From the NCBI RefSeq assembly GCF_028769735.1, contig NC_088171.1, positions 129,039,533 to 129,103,532 on the forward strand: a stretch of 64,000 bases of DNA. Reading direction: 5' to 3'. The translations under genes and the position numbers were made by a program. This document shows, in pieces, positions 1 through 11,185 of this stretch. The notes beneath the pieces were generated by a model. That model was not told where the DNA came from. It saw only the letters and a list, made by a program, of their open reading frames with translations, and did not search any database. The stretch's first letter is position 1. Each line of letters begins with the position of its first letter. Source of the stretch: Zonotrichia leucophrys gambelii (Eukaryota > Chordata > Aves > Passeriformes > Passerellidae).

Positions 1-219
1 CTCAGTCAAATGATTCCAGTGACTCTGATAGCAGCAGCAGTCAGAGTGATGACATAGAGCAGGAGACCTTCATGCTTGATGAGCCCCTGGAGCGAACCAC
101 AAACAGCTCGCATGCCAACGGAGCTGCGCAGGCTCCCCGTTCCATGCAGTGGGCTGTACGCAACACCCAGAACCAGAGGACTGCCAGCACTGCCCCCTCC
201 AGTACGTCAACCCCAGCAG
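1..219 (+). CDS. UBR5: UBR5 coding exon 1 of window (partial at the window edge)
   Basis: Frame is set by the first full codon at position 3. The exon encodes fragment residues 1-72, beginning with a Ser/Asp/Gln-rich acidic segment (NDSSDSDSSSSQSDD) of the kind found in disordered linkers, then a Thr/Ser/Pro-rich stretch. It ends in phase 1 (CCA GCA G). The next exon completes an Ala codon. The donor immediately after is GCAAGT, so this is a GC-AG intron. A GT donor at 224 would put the next exon out of frame. The exon starts before the window. Confidence 0.93.
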
Positions 220-540
220 GCAAGTCTCAGTGAACTGCATGCATGAGTGCCAGCTCTGGCTTTGTTCCTTCCTCTGCTTCTGTTTATTCTTTAAGGATGA
301 AATCTTATCTCTTTGCCGTACTGCTGACCTACCTTGACTGTTAGAGTTCTAGTTTTGAATTTAAAAAAAGTTAAGATTTGAGTGTGCTTACTGTAGTTGG
401 TAATTATTTGCTAGTTACAGTTGTGATGTGAGTAATATTTACAAGTTTATTTCTGTAAATCTTGATCATGAAATCAATGCACAAACGACACAGCGAAGAT
501 TAAATGAGTTCATTAATGTAATGTTTTCTTTTGTATTTAG

Positions 541-809
541 CAAGTTCAGCGGGCTTGATTTATATTGATCCCTCAAACCTTCGTCGGAGTGGTACCATCA
601 GTACAAGTGCAGCAGCAGCTGCTGCAGCGCTTGAAGCCAGCAATGCAAGCAGCTATTTGACATCTGCAAGCAGCTTAGCGAGAGCATACAGTATTGTGAT
701 ACGGCAGATATCTGACCTGATGGGTCTGATTCCCAAGTACAATCACTTAGTGTACTCTCAGATTCCAGCTGCAGTGAAGCTGACGTACCAAGATGCAGTT
801 AACTTGCAG
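541..809 (+). CDS. UBR5: UBR5 coding exon 2 of window
   Basis: The acceptor TTTAG is at 536-540 and the donor CAG|GTAAGA is at 807-815. The exon encodes residues 73-162, including a run of seven alanines near STSAAAA (from about 604) and the helix-forming segment SLARAYSIVIRQISDLMGL. It ends in phase 0 after NLQ. The sequence matches the UBR5 family without gaps as far as I can recall it. Confidence 0.95.
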
Positions 810-2615
810 GTAAGAACATGGAAATCTTCATAGAAAAAACGTAATTTCAATACAACTGGGGTTTTTAAGGTAAAATTATAGAATTGTTGAGATTGAAAGT
901 GACCTCTGCATATTGGCTAATCTAAATTTCTTTGAGGGTCCACAGGAGCAGGCTGCTCAGGACTGACTGTTTAGGTTTTGAATATCTCCAAGGATGGAGA
1001 TTCCACAGCTTCTCTATTAAATATTTGACAGCTCTCACAGTGAAAGAGGATTTTTCTTGAGTTTAAAGGGATGTACCAAGTATTTCAATTGTTGCCCACT
1101 TGTATATTCACTTGGTGTCACTAAGAGTCTGGCTTTGTATACTTCATACCTTTTTGTCAGGTGTTTGTACACACTGGTAAGATCCTCCTGAGTTTGTTTC
1201 TTCAATCTAAAGTATTCCCAGCATTCTCAGCCTCTTCTTATGTTAAGAAAGAGTGTGGGCTAAAGTAACTCTGGTCACTTCTTTAATTAAATTGATTGTA
1301 TTTCATATACATATATTCTTTCAAAAAAAGGAAGTTATGTTGATTTTGTTTAAACAATGTCTGACTGGTATGTAATTAATAGTTAAGTGAGAATTGACTA
1401 GGGATTTCTGCTAGACATCTGTTGCCATATTCTAGTTGACATTAACTGTTGAGTCTATATAAGAAGAAAGTTAGTAAGGGCCAAATAATTAAATTAAATT
1501 AAAGATTTGTACAGGTAAAGGTACTGTTCACTGTCCTTTCCTTCAGGGACACAGTCATTATTTCCATGTTATGCACGTATTTTTTATACTGTGTTCTTGA
1601 CTGACTGTTTTTGAAAATTTATGTAAAATGCATCTGTAGAGAAAATACATGTCAGCAGTCTTCCCCTTCATGTATAGACGTTAGTTTCAGAGACTGACAA
1701 GACTGGAGGGACTCCAGTGTGTTTAGAAAGTAGGTATCAACTTGTACCTGGGCATAGTGATAGGGTAAAATTGCAGGAAAGGACTTCTGATTTGGGAGTG
1801 GAAGGTTAGTAAGATATTCTGGGATCAAACACTGGGGTAAACAAACAGGGAAAGAATTAAGAGAGTGTAGTTTTATTATGGAGGAGGCTAAAATAATTTT
1901 TTGTTCAGGAGATTTTTAATGGGAAAAGTGAACAGGAGATCTGTCCAGCTGAGGCAGCAAGAGGTTTGTATTAGCACAGGAAACTTGAACAGTGGAGGTT
2001 TTGTTTGGACATAGAAATAAGGTTGAGACAGCATTTTGTTATTTTAGTGCATTAGAAGTGTGAGGGATATTTTTGAAGACCAGAATGCAGAGGAATGAAG
2101 AAAGCAGACTAATGTTGGATCAAAAAAAAATCCAACAGGTCAGTGGAGTTAGCAGATGATAAGAAAAGCAGACTGCAGAGCCAGTAGTGGGAACAGGTGA
2201 AGCAGAGATAAGACTAGGAGGTGAGACTTGTGTGTAGACATAGTTCTCTGTGCAGGTCTTAACTTTGTTGTCTTCAGTGAGTAATTTGCAAGGGGTAAAG
2301 AATGCTACAAGAAAGTCAGGAATTAAGCTCAAATCATCAAGTTGTGCACACCTGGGAGATGCTGAGTGGGGAGGAGTAGAAGAGATGCCCAAAAGAGAGA
2401 GAGATGGTGAGAATGCTTTATAGATATCAAAGTGGTAAGCAATGACAGCTGCATACCACCACTGTGCATCAGCAATCTCAAGAGAGCTTTCAGAAACTGA
2501 TCATCAGTAATTCTTGAGCATGGTTTTACAGCCTGTTCGTAGGGAATCAGGAAGCTTTCATTCTTGTCACCTACTTCTATTGTTTGCAAAGCCAATTAAA
2601 TATCATTTTCTATAG
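810..2615 (+). other. UBR5 intron with an old CR1 fragment
   Basis: The intron is 1.8 kb and AT-rich, starts GTAAGA and ends CTATAG. It contains a degraded minus-strand CR1 piece at about 875-1245, listed separately, and a short ATTAAATTAAATTAAA run near 1490. I see no other gene in it. Confidence 0.8.
875..1245 (-). mobile_element. CR1 LINE fragment, old and degraded
   Basis: Read on the minus strand this matches the avian CR1 3' region. On the plus strand the order is a tail-like TAGAATTGTTGAGATTGAAAG, then GGAGCAGGCTGCTCAGGAC, then GAATATCTCCAAGGATGGAG, then the 'gataagatcctcctgag' block. Many substitutions suggest an old insertion. No coding capacity remains. Confidence 0.85.
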
Positions 2616-2827
2616 AATTATGTGGAAGAAAAGCTTATTCCTACTTGGAATTGGATGGTCAGTATCATGGACTCTACTGAAGCTCAGCTGCGTTACGGTT
2701 CGGCATTATCATCTGCTGGTGATCCTGGGCATCCAAATCATCCTCTCCATGCTTCTCAGAACTCAGCTAGAAGGGAAAGGATGACAGCCCGTGAGGAAGC
2801 CAGCTTGAGAACGCTTGAAGGAAGAAG
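2616..2827 (+). CDS. UBR5: UBR5 coding exon 3 of window
   Basis: The acceptor is CTATAG and the donor is AG|GTATGA. The exon encodes residues 163-232, from NYVEEKLIPTWNWMVSIMDS through RERMTAREEASLRTLEGR. It ends in phase 2, and the Arg codon is completed by the first base of the next exon. The open reading extends past the donor, but the translation there (YENSLITAC) is intronic. Confidence 0.95.
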
Positions 2828-3198
2828 GTATGAAAATAGTTTGATTACTGCATGCAGTATGAATTATCAGTTTTATAGTCAAATCTTATTCACAGACATC
2901 TTAGAAATCTTATTATTCTGCTGCTCTAGAATGGAGTTGCTGTTTTGATTTAAGTTGGCTTCCTGTGTTGTTGCTACTATTTGGTTTATTCTGACATACT
3001 AGATTCATCTTGAGCATTAACTGTTTACAATGTACTGCATCTGACCTGCTTGTTCTATGCTTGTAGCCTGTTACCACTATTTTTGTGTAGAGTTCATTGA
3101 CATTTTACATCCACATTTGAAATACAGGGCTTATAAATAAAATATGTGTTCTCCTGTGATGCCTGATGTCTCTGTATTCAATCCTTTTCCTGCACTAG

Positions 3199-3429
3199 AC
3201 GTGCTACCTTGCTCAGTGCCCGTCAGGGAATGATGTCAGCACGCGGTGATTTCCTGAATTACGCGCTGTCCTTGATGCGTTCTCACAACGATGAGCACTC
3301 AGATGTTCTTCCTGTTCTGGATGTCTGCTCACTAAAGCACGTAGCATATGTGTTTCAAGCCCTTATTTATTGGATTAAAGCAATGAATCAGCAGACAACA
3401 TTGGATACTCCTCAGCTGGAAAGGAAAAG
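3199..3429 (+). CDS. UBR5: UBR5 coding exon 4 of window
   Basis: The acceptor is CACTAG and the donor is AG|GTACTG. The exon encodes residues 233-309 ([20 protein letters not shown] to TPQLERKR), a helical segment rich in Leu and Ala. The phase is 2 in and 2 out. Confidence 0.95.
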
Positions 3430-5216
3430 GTACTGAGGTTGACTCCTAGAAACAAAACCTATGTAAAAAAAAAAAGCCCTTTTGTTTCAGTTATTGCTGT
3501 TGTTCCTCAGCATCTTACATAAACAGATGCATTAATCTGGATGTCTGTGTGGGTGTGTGTAGTAACATGCATATCATAAATGTGTGTAGTAACATACATA
3601 ATATAGAAAGAATTTCTACAATGGTATATAATGTACCTGTATTTGATAAGCCTGTTGCAGTACCCTATTCACTTATTTTTATACTGTAAAATGTTTTCCT
3701 ACTGTTGAAACTTGAGTTGGATTTTTAACTCCATAGCAGTGCCTCTAAAAGACATACTCAGGACAGTTTCTCAGTTAGTGATGTGAGACATACATTTGAC
3801 ATGACAGTAACTTACTTAGATATCTGTCAAACATGTTAGAGATGACATTGGAGAAAATGTCATTGTCTGATGTAATGGGCTTTGTGATTTTGTTTTCTAT
3901 TTGGTTATATGCATTTGAGACTCATCTGATATTTAAGGCACAGGAGAGAAATTAATAGCTGAAAATGTCCTTGAGTTGGAAAGCTGCTATTTCAACTATC
4001 GCATTTTACGAGGCGCATTTATTAATTTTAAGTTGTTTTAAGATTTCTTTTTTTTTTTTTTCATTTCAAATGCCAGTTAATGCTAATAGAAATGTCCACC
4101 CATTGGTAGTCTACACCATCTGTTCCCATTTCTTAGCTAGGTTTTTAGGTGATGTACCCAAGCAGTCATAATCAACAGTTAAATGCAGATTGTGCCCCTT
4201 TCTGCTCCTAATTTTCAATATTGCAGGTCAAGCTTAACATTACATTTTCTCTACAAATTTAGTAACTGTAAAATATGAGATATTAATATCTTTGATATAT
4301 ATAGGACTGCACAGTTACTTATTGTGTTCTGTTTATCTTGGTAATGTAAGGTTTGTTATGACCTCAAAGGTGTACCAAGAGAGTGTTATCAACAGTAGTT
4401 TCCTCACAAGTAAGAATGATATAGTACAGTAATCAACTTTTTGTACTGATTCGAGTAGTTATAGCCACAGCTTTAGCCCTTTTCCAGGCAATTACATACT
4501 TCCAGAAGCTGCTTTTCAAAAAAAAAAAAAAAATTAATGTACTGAAATCTGTCAAATAACTGTTCATAAAAGAATTGGGAAATTTGCATGAAATGCTTTT
4601 AAAACTGTGAAGTCTAGACATTTTCAGTTAAAAATGAGTGGTTCACAGTTGCTTCCATTAGATTACATATTAGTAGTCTGTTATCAGTTTATCAATTTCA
4701 TCTAGTTTCAGAACACGTTTCACAATGCATAAACTGCCAGAAAGTAATAGTAACCAAAGTTCTTGACAGAACAGTAGTATAATACAGTGAAATCAAGTTT
4801 TTAATGTGCAGCTTGCAGACTTACCTTCTGGAATTACCTCAGTGAGATTATTTTTAAATTTTGAACTGGTATTCACTTGCATATTTCTTCCAGTAATGCT
4901 GGATTCCTAGGATTTTATATTGATGCAGTGTTTAAAACCAAACATCAATGCCCAAAGCTGATTTTGATCTTAACTTGTAAGATCAAAGTTGGTAGGTGGC
5001 TCTAAGGGTAACTGTGTGAGTGATGTAGTGAGTACGTAATGAGAAGTTCTCTACGGTGCTTCAGTTTTAGTTGTGTTTTTGTTTTGTGTAACTCTTAAGT
5101 ACACTTCCTGATTATGCTACAGATATAGATGTTTTGCCAAATAATTTCTTCAAGATGATTGACTCTTTTTTATTCTCTTCTGTTTTCTTGTTGTTGTTTT
5201 GGATGTTTTTATTAAG
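3430..5216 (+). other. UBR5 intron, no feature seen
   Basis: The intron is 1.8 kb and AT-rich. It holds short TGTG-rich patches (about 3545-3600), a T run near 4050 and an A run near 4520. No repeat family, RNA gene or exon was recognised. Confidence 0.7.
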
Positions 5217-5290
5217 AACTCGTGAGCTTTTGGAACTGGGTCTTGACAACGAAGATTCAGAACATGAAAATGATGATGATACCAATCAAA
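5217..5290 (+). CDS. UBR5: UBR5 coding exon 5 of window
   Basis: This small 74-base exon has acceptor ATTAAG and donor A|GTTAGT. It encodes residues 310-334 (TRELLELGLDNEDSEHENDD), a strongly acidic stretch. It ends in phase 1 within a Ser codon completed by GT of the next exon. Confidence 0.93.
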
Positions 5291-5848
5291 GTTAGTATAC
5301 AAAAATTAACATAGCATACAAAATGCCAGACTTTCTTAGTGCTTTTTCCCTTTAGCTACTTGAGATTTTGAATAAATTTTGCTGCTTGTATATGTAAAGT
5401 TGGGTTTAGTAAGATTTTCTTAGCATTGTTACTTCACCAGTTTTCTTCTACCATTGCCTATTTCATTACTTCACATTTCAGGGCCATCTTTTCATCTTCT
5501 TTCTCACTAAACTACAGTATTAGTTATCTACCATTCTACATTAAAATTTGAATCATAGTTAAACTAATCTTTTTGATCTGATGAAAAACTGTGCTGAAAA
5601 GGGTAGAATACTCCTATATACAATGTAGGAGTGATGTTCAGTAAAGCTAGGTATAGTAAAAAGAATAAAAACTATAACTAAGCAAATTAATATAGATACA
5701 GCATCTGCAGAAGCATCCTGTAGAAGTGCTAAATTTGCAGAGGTTCTCCTCTAGTCAGGTATCTAAGAGGGAAGGATATTAATTTTTGGCATTTTAAATC
5801 CTTATTTTTTCTAACTGTGAAAACTGATTTGAAATCTCTGATATTTAG

Positions 5849-6021
5849 GTGCTACACTCAACGACAAAGATGATGACACCCTCCCAGCAGAGACTGGCCA
5901 AAACCATCCATTTTTCAGACGGTCAGACTCTATGACCTTCCTCGGCTGCATTCCACCCAATCCTTTTGAGGTTCCTCTGGCAGAGGCCATCCCCTTGGCA
6001 GACCAGCCACATCTATTACAG
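5849..6021 (+). CDS. UBR5: UBR5 coding exon 6 of window
   Basis: The acceptor is TTTAG and the donor is CAG|GTGACA. The exon encodes residues 335-392, ATLNDKDDD followed by the well-conserved [20 protein letters not shown] segment and [10 protein letters not shown]. It ends in phase 0. Confidence 0.95.
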
Positions 6022-6120
6022 GTGACATCAGAGATGGTGTTTTGGAAGAAAACTGCAGTTTGCTTTTTCATTCCTCACTGAAGTGCATTATTGACCCAGA
6101 GCTCTTTTGCTGCTTTTCAG

Positions 6121-6234
6121 CCAAATGCTCGCAAAGAGGATCTGTTCGGCCGGCCCAGTCAGGGTCTGTACTCGTCTTCTGCCAACAGTGGCAAGTGCTT
6201 AGTGGAAGTTACAGTGGATAGAAACTGCCTTGAG
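6121..6234 (+). CDS. UBR5: UBR5 coding exon 7 of window
   Basis: The acceptor is TTTTCAG and the donor is GAG|GTAAAT. The exon has 38 codons (residues 393-430), PNARKEDLFGRPSQGLYSSS to EVTVDRNCLE, phase 0 at both ends. Reading continues into the intron by chance after the donor. Confidence 0.95.
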
Positions 6235-6783
6235 GTAAATGTAAAGCTTTATTATTTTAAACAATATGGTAATTTAAACTAGAACCTTTATTCTTTAAAA
6301 ACACACTTTAATGTTTTCAGAGAGGATTTTATGTAGCTTTCAGAATGATAATTTAAAAGCCCAGCGCCTGTGAAAACTTGAAGTCTTTATGAAAAGTGTG
6401 CTTAATATAGAAACTTGATGATTATTGACTTATAGCAGCTTTCAGGTAGTATTTTTAAATGCAGCAGTACAATTCTGAGCTAATTTTAGAATGCTAATTA
6501 TATGATTATTTTTGATAAAAAGATTTAAATCTTCCTTTAGTTCATCCAATAAATTTGACTTGCCTTCAGACTGAACATTAAATGGCAAGCATATGAAATG
6601 CAAACACACAGTGGGGAAAATAGGTTTTTTTTTTATTTATTGAAATGATTGAGGCCACTGTGTTTTAACAGGTCAATTGCAATGTTCACTTTTGTGTGAT
6701 TTAAAATATACACCTGTGAATATATGTGCTTCAAAGCTTCTACTCTGCTTTAAAAGTGCAGCTAAATTTTACTTCTCTTTTAG

Positions 6784-7004
6784 GTTCTTCCAACTAAAAT
6801 GTCCTATGCAGCCAACTTAAAAAATGTTATGAGCATGCAAAATCGGCAGAAGAAGGAAGGGGAAGAACAAAATGTGCCTACAGAAGAATCTGAGAGTTCA
6901 AAACCAGGGCCTTCAGCTCACGATCTTGCAGCACAACTGAAAAGCAGCTTGTTGGCAGAGATAGGATTGACAGAAAGTGAAGGGCCACCCCTCACATCTT
7001 TCAG
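6784..7004 (+). CDS. UBR5: UBR5 coding exon 8 of window
   Basis: The acceptor is CTTTTTAG and the donor is CAG|GTAGCT. The exon encodes residues 431-504: VLPTKMSYAANLKNVMSMQN, then a charged linker (KKEGEEQNVPTEESESS) that is the least conserved part, then AAQLKSSLLAEIGLTESEG. It ends in phase 2. Confidence 0.95.
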
Positions 7005-7649
7005 GTAGCTGAGTTTAAAATTACAATTTGAAATGTTGCTGCTCTTCTAAGTGGCTGTTTGGGAGTCTGGAAAGTATTTTTGAAATGAAAATGGGTAGCT
7101 TAATTTAGTTTACATTTGTAGTTTGTAGTTTAGATTAGTAACTTCTAAAGTGAATAGTTGAACAGTCTTCAAAGAGGTCTGTGCAAACTGTAGGCAAATT
7201 CCTTTACTCCCTGACTTCCTGCTGCAGACCTGCTGTGACATCCTTGGTAGCCAGGCTGAGCAGTTGGAATCCACAGCTTGCCATCTCTGTCTGGTGGTGC
7301 TGCCCACACTTAATGCAGTTATGAATTAAAATGCTCTCTCTTCAAATTACAGCTATTTTAAAAGAAATTAAGGTCTTGGTTGATGGGAGACCAGTAACAG
7401 TGCATTCCACATAGCACCAAAAGTTACATGCTTTTGGAGTAATTATCCTTTGGAAGCAAGGCTTGTGTTTCTGCTGAAACAAAGCAGCTTCGTGTGCTTT
7501 TGTGCACAGCCTTAGTGTACTGTGTCATTGTTTATCAGGAATAAAAACTTAGTTGAATGCAGAGGCTGAGAAAAGGCTGAAGTACACAAAATGTGTCTGA
7601 AATTTTATTTGATTCCACATATCTGTCATTTTTTTCTTCTTTCTGTCAG
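7005..7649 (+). other. UBR5 intron, no feature seen
   Basis: This 645-bp intron runs from GTAGCT to CTGTCAG. No repeat or RNA gene was recognised. Confidence 0.7.
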
Positions 7650-7770
7650 GCCCCAGTGTAGCTTCATGGGCATGGTTATTTCTCATGACATGTTGCTGGG
7701 ACGCTGGCGCCTTTCTTTGGAGTTGTTTGGTAGAGTATTCATGGAAGATGTTGGAGCAGAGCCTGGATCG
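7650..7770 (+). CDS. UBR5: UBR5 coding exon 9 of window
   Basis: The acceptor is CTGTCAG and the donor is TCG|GTATGT. The exon encodes residues 504-544 ([20 protein letters not shown] to EDVGAEPGS), ending in phase 0. Confidence 0.95.
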
Positions 7771-7874
7771 GTATGTATTCCTCAGTGTAAGGACAGTTCC
7801 TCTTACAACTAAATTGTGACTCTCCCTAATTATTCTGATTTTGGGGTTTGTGTTTTCTTTTTTTTAATTTTTAG

Positions 7875-7973
7875 ATCTTGACTGAATTAGGTGGCTTTGA
7901 AGTAAAAGAATCGAAATTCCGCAGGGAGATGGAAAAACTTAGAAACCAGCAATCGAGAGATTTAACATTGGAG
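7875..7973 (+). CDS. UBR5: UBR5 coding exon 10 of window
   Basis: The acceptor is TTTTTAG and the donor is GAG|GTAAAA. The exon has 33 codons (residues 545-577), ILTELGGFEVKESKFRREME and onward, a charged helix leading into the first HECT-like motif. Phase 0 at both ends. Confidence 0.95.
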
Positions 7974-8232
7974 GTAAAAAATCTTCTAATAAACTTTCAT
8001 TAAAAGTTGAATTACTACAGTAACTTGATAGGAAAATTTGTATTTCAGAGTCTGCAAGCAGGTGTCTTAAATCATACTTTGTGAGTTATGTTGCAATTAC
8101 TGTGTAGTTTTTTCCCAGTCTGATTGTTATTTTTTGAATCTGTGGAGCAGTGTCCAGAAATCTGTTGTGAAGCTGAAAGTCTCTTAGAATGATAATTGGT
8201 AAAGAAAGAATTTTTTTGGTATTTTTTACTAG

Positions 8233-8476
8233 GTGGATCGAGACAGAGATCTTCTGATTCAGCAGACCATGAGGCAGCTGAACAATCACTTTGGTCGCAG
8301 GTGTGCTACCACTCCGATGGCCGTACACAGAGTGAAAGTTACTTTTAAGGATGAGCCCGGAGAAGGCAGCGGCGTAGCACGGAGCTTTTATACTGCTATT
8401 GCACAGGCTTTTCTGTCAAATGAGAAACTGCCAAATCTAGATTGCATTCAGAATGCCAACAAGGGTACCCATACAA
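8233..8476 (+). CDS. UBR5: UBR5 coding exon 11 of window (start of the split HECT N-lobe)
   Basis: The acceptor is TTACTAG and the donor is ACAA|GTAAGT. The exon encodes residues 578-658. It holds [20 protein letters not shown], which resembles the opening motif of HECT N-lobes (acidic-Gly-x-Gly-Val-x-Arg-x-Phe). In UBR5 this start is separated from the rest of HECT by the low-complexity region and MLLE. That the HECT N-lobe is split this way is known for the family. The motif itself is seen here. Confidence 0.95.
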
Positions 8477-9057
8477 GTAAGTGATGCACAGCAGTTAATC
8501 TACAGAAAATATTAATAAAAATCTTGGGTGCTTTATTTACATAGAAATACTTGGCCTTGTGCCAGAGACATCTCTTGTTAGTTTAGCCTAGAATCCATAA
8601 AAATTATGCATTCGTTCTCTGGAGCAAGGAAATGGCTTTCCCCCCCTCCATACACTTTCAGGAACAGGAACTTCTTTTCTTGCAACAGCAGCCTGCTTTA
8701 GGTGTGCTCAGATTTTTTGAGTGTCCTTCTCTCCGGCAGGTAATAATTGTCAAGATTTTAGCTACTAAGAGCTTATATATTTTTTTACAGCTGCTCCATC
8801 TGACTTGCCACAAACACATTTTAATGGTTTTGAAAGTTTATATAAGCTCTTAAAGTATTTTATCATTTTTAAGTTGGTACAAACACTTCCGGTCCTTTCT
8901 GAAGTTTGGCTGAACCCAATCACTGCTTCAAGTGAAGTGGTTCTGTCTCATTGATGTCTGTCAAACTCTTCCAAACCTTAGTTTTCCTTACGCTGAAACT
9001 TGGGTAGGAGAGAGAAATCTAAAGATGTTTAAGTTTATGAGGTTTTTTGCCCTTCAG
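8477..9057 (+). other. UBR5 intron, no feature seen
   Basis: This 581-bp intron runs from GTAAGT to CTTCAG. No repeat family was recognised. Confidence 0.7.
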
Positions 9058-9169
9058 GTCTGATGCAGAGATTGCGAAATAGGGGAGAGAGAGATCGGGA
9101 AAGGGAGCGAGAGAGAGAAATGCGGAGAAGTAGTGGCTTGCGAACTGGTTCTCGGAGAGATAGGGATAG
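9058..9169 (+). CDS. UBR5: UBR5 coding exon 12 of window (Arg/Glu low complexity)
   Basis: The acceptor is CCTTCAG and the donor is AG|GTAAGT. Residues 659-696 contain RNRGERDRERERERE, encoded by an almost pure purine run at about 9073-9135. It continues into RRSSGLRTGSRRDRDR and ends in phase 2. This is a basic/acidic disordered linker before MLLE. Confidence 0.94.
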
Positions 9170-9690
9170 GTAAGTGATAATCTTTATCTTGATGAAGATA
9201 TTTTGTCAAATAGAGTAATTGTCTTGGATATTGTCAGGAAAGATACTTTTACTTCCTACAGTTATAAAAGAGTCTCTTTCAGGAGTGATTTGCAGGTTAA
9301 TTTCTTGAAATTTGGTCTCTAGTTTTAATTCTTTACAGAATTATTAGGCCTACTTTATCATTAATCGGTTATGTCTCAACCACAGGCCATCAGTTTCTTC
9401 TGGTAAAACAATAACAAAAACTTGTGTACTAGAATAAAATTGTAAGGTAGTGTAGAAACAACAGTGCCATTGGTGGCATGTCTGACTGCTGTATCCAAAA
9501 CACAAGTAATACTAAAATCTCTGGTTTATTTTGATTCTCTCTTTCTGATTCATTCTCTCCAAGCAGCTATGAGCAACACTACTATTCCGGCAGTAAAGCT
9601 AATGCTAATATCAATCTGTGTGCAAATAATATTGTTCCAGAGGATTTTTGAATTTTTCCTCTGAGTACAAACTGCTCTGATTATCTTAAG
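9170..9690 (+). other. UBR5 intron, no feature seen
   Basis: This 521-bp intron runs from GTAAGT to CTTAAG. I recognised no repeat or RNA gene. Confidence 0.7.
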
Positions 9691-9835
9691 GGACTTCAGA
9701 AGACAACTGTCCATTGACACACGGCCTTTTAGACCAGCCTCGGAAGGAAACCCCAGCGATGACCCTGACCCTCTCCCAGCACACAGACAAGCCCTTGGAG
9801 AACGGCTCTACCCTCGAGTGCAAGCAATGCAGCCA
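9691..9835 (+). CDS. UBR5: UBR5 coding exon 13 of window (MLLE start)
   Basis: The acceptor is TCTTAAG and the donor is CCA|GTAAGA. The exon encodes residues 696-744, FRRQLSIDTRPFRPASEG, a Pro/Asp linker, then QALGERLYPRVQAMQP. That last segment is the first helix region of the MLLE/PABC domain, a PAM2-peptide-binding fold shared with poly(A)-binding protein. Confidence 0.95.
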
Positions 9836-10129
9836 GTAAGACTTCCCTAATACACTTAATGATTGTTCTTGTCAACTTGTAATGTAAAAATTTAATTCCT
9901 TATCCATAATTGAAATAATTGAAACATAATTGATAGTATTCAAACATGTAAGACTGATTTTATTTTATTTTTAAATTTGTTAAGATTTTGTTTCTCTAAT
10001 TTGTTTTTTAGCTTAGGAGGTATCTTGTAATGCATTCTCTATTTAAAATACCAAAACTTTCATAAGATCATATTTGAAAATAAGAGAACTGGAGGAGAAT
10101 AGTAAGACCTATCACTCCTTTATCCCCAG

Positions 10130-10260
10130 GCATTTGCAAGTAAAATCACAGGAATGTTGTTGGAATTGTCTCCTGCTCAGCTGCTTCTGTTATTAGCTAG
10201 TGAAGATTCCCTTAGAGCAAGAGTTGATGAAGCAATGGAACTCATTATTGCACATGGCAG
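10130..10260 (+). CDS. UBR5: UBR5 coding exon 14 of window (MLLE core)
   Basis: The acceptor is TCCCCAG and the donor is CAG|GTAAAG. The exon encodes residues 745-788. The signature KITGMLLE is at 10142-10165, followed by [20 protein letters not shown] and DEAMELI, the typical MLLE helices. It ends in phase 2. Confidence 0.96.
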
Positions 10261-11124
10261 GTAAAGTATCAAAAGTGAGAACTGATTTTGTGGCCAAAGC
10301 ACTTGTACTGTTCTACATCTAACTCCAATACATGCAGCTTATTTCTTGATAGTCTAGATATTTCTCTTTAGGCAGGTGACTTTTTGGCTTTGGTTTAATC
10401 TATTCTGACTGGTTTCAGAATATGACAGTTCCTTATTGAGAGCAGCCCTGCTGAGAAGGACTTGATGGGTGCTGGTGGATGAGAAACTGGACATGAGCTG
10501 GCCATGCAATGCACCAGATGTGTTCTGGGCTGCATCACAAACAGCGTGGCCAGCAGGTTGAGGGAGAGGATTCTGCCCCTCTCCCTGCAGAGACCCCACC
10601 TGCACTGCTGCATCCAGCTCAGGGGTCCCCAGCACAGGAGGGATATGGACCTGTTGGAGCAAGTCCTGAGGAGGTCACCAAGATGATCAGAAGAATGGAG
10701 TACCTGTCTTATGAAGAAAGGCTGAGAGAACTGGGGTTGTTAGCATGGAAAAGAGAACGCTTATGAGTGACCTAATTGTGACCTTCCAGTCCCTGAAGGA
10801 AACCAACAAAAAGATGGCAAGGGACTTTATACAAGAGCATGTAGTGACAATTCAAGGGGAATGGCTTCAAACTGAAAGAGAGGAGGTTTAGATTAGTTAA
10901 CAAGACGAAATTCTTTACTGTGAGGGTAATGCAACAGGTTACCCAGAGAAGGCGTAGATCCCTGGAGGTGATCAAGGCCAGGTTGGGCCTTGCTCTAGAG
11001 GAAAGTACCCCTGCCCACAGCAAGGGGGCTGGAACTTCATGGTCCCTTTCTAACCCAAACGATTCTATCATTCTGTGAGTCTGTGATGGTGAAATTAAAT
11101 CTGCCTTTTTATTCCCTTCTCAAG
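10261..11124 (+). other. UBR5 intron carrying a CR1 insertion
   Basis: About three quarters of this intron is a plus-strand CR1 3' fragment, listed separately. The flanks at 10261-10437 and 11086-11124 show nothing else. Confidence 0.8.
10438..11085 (+). mobile_element. CR1 LINE, 3' fragment
   Basis: This matches the avian CR1 3' end in sense orientation. It contains the end of the ORF2 region (GGACTTGATGGGTGCTGGTG, ATGAGAAACTGGACATGAGC, TGCATCCAGCTCAGGGGTCC, AAGATGATC) and then the 3'UTR-like section. It ends in the diagnostic tail ATTCTATCATTCTGTGA at about 11064-11080. The reading frame is broken by stops and indels, so it is 5'-truncated and dead. Confidence 0.93.
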
Positions 11125-11185
11125 GGAGAACGGTGCTGACAGTATATTGGATCTTGGATTGCTAGACTCTTCAGATAAAGTGCAG
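11125..11185 (+). CDS. UBR5: UBR5 coding exon 15 of window
   Basis: This short 61-base exon has acceptor CTCAAG and donor CAG|GTAATG. It encodes residues 788-808, RENGADSILDLGLLDSSDKV ending VQ, phase 0. Confidence 0.94.

Noticed and set aside
224..225. Alternative GT donor for the first UBR5 intron
   Set aside because: Using it would add four bases and shift the downstream frame. The protein only continues correctly with the GC donor at 220.
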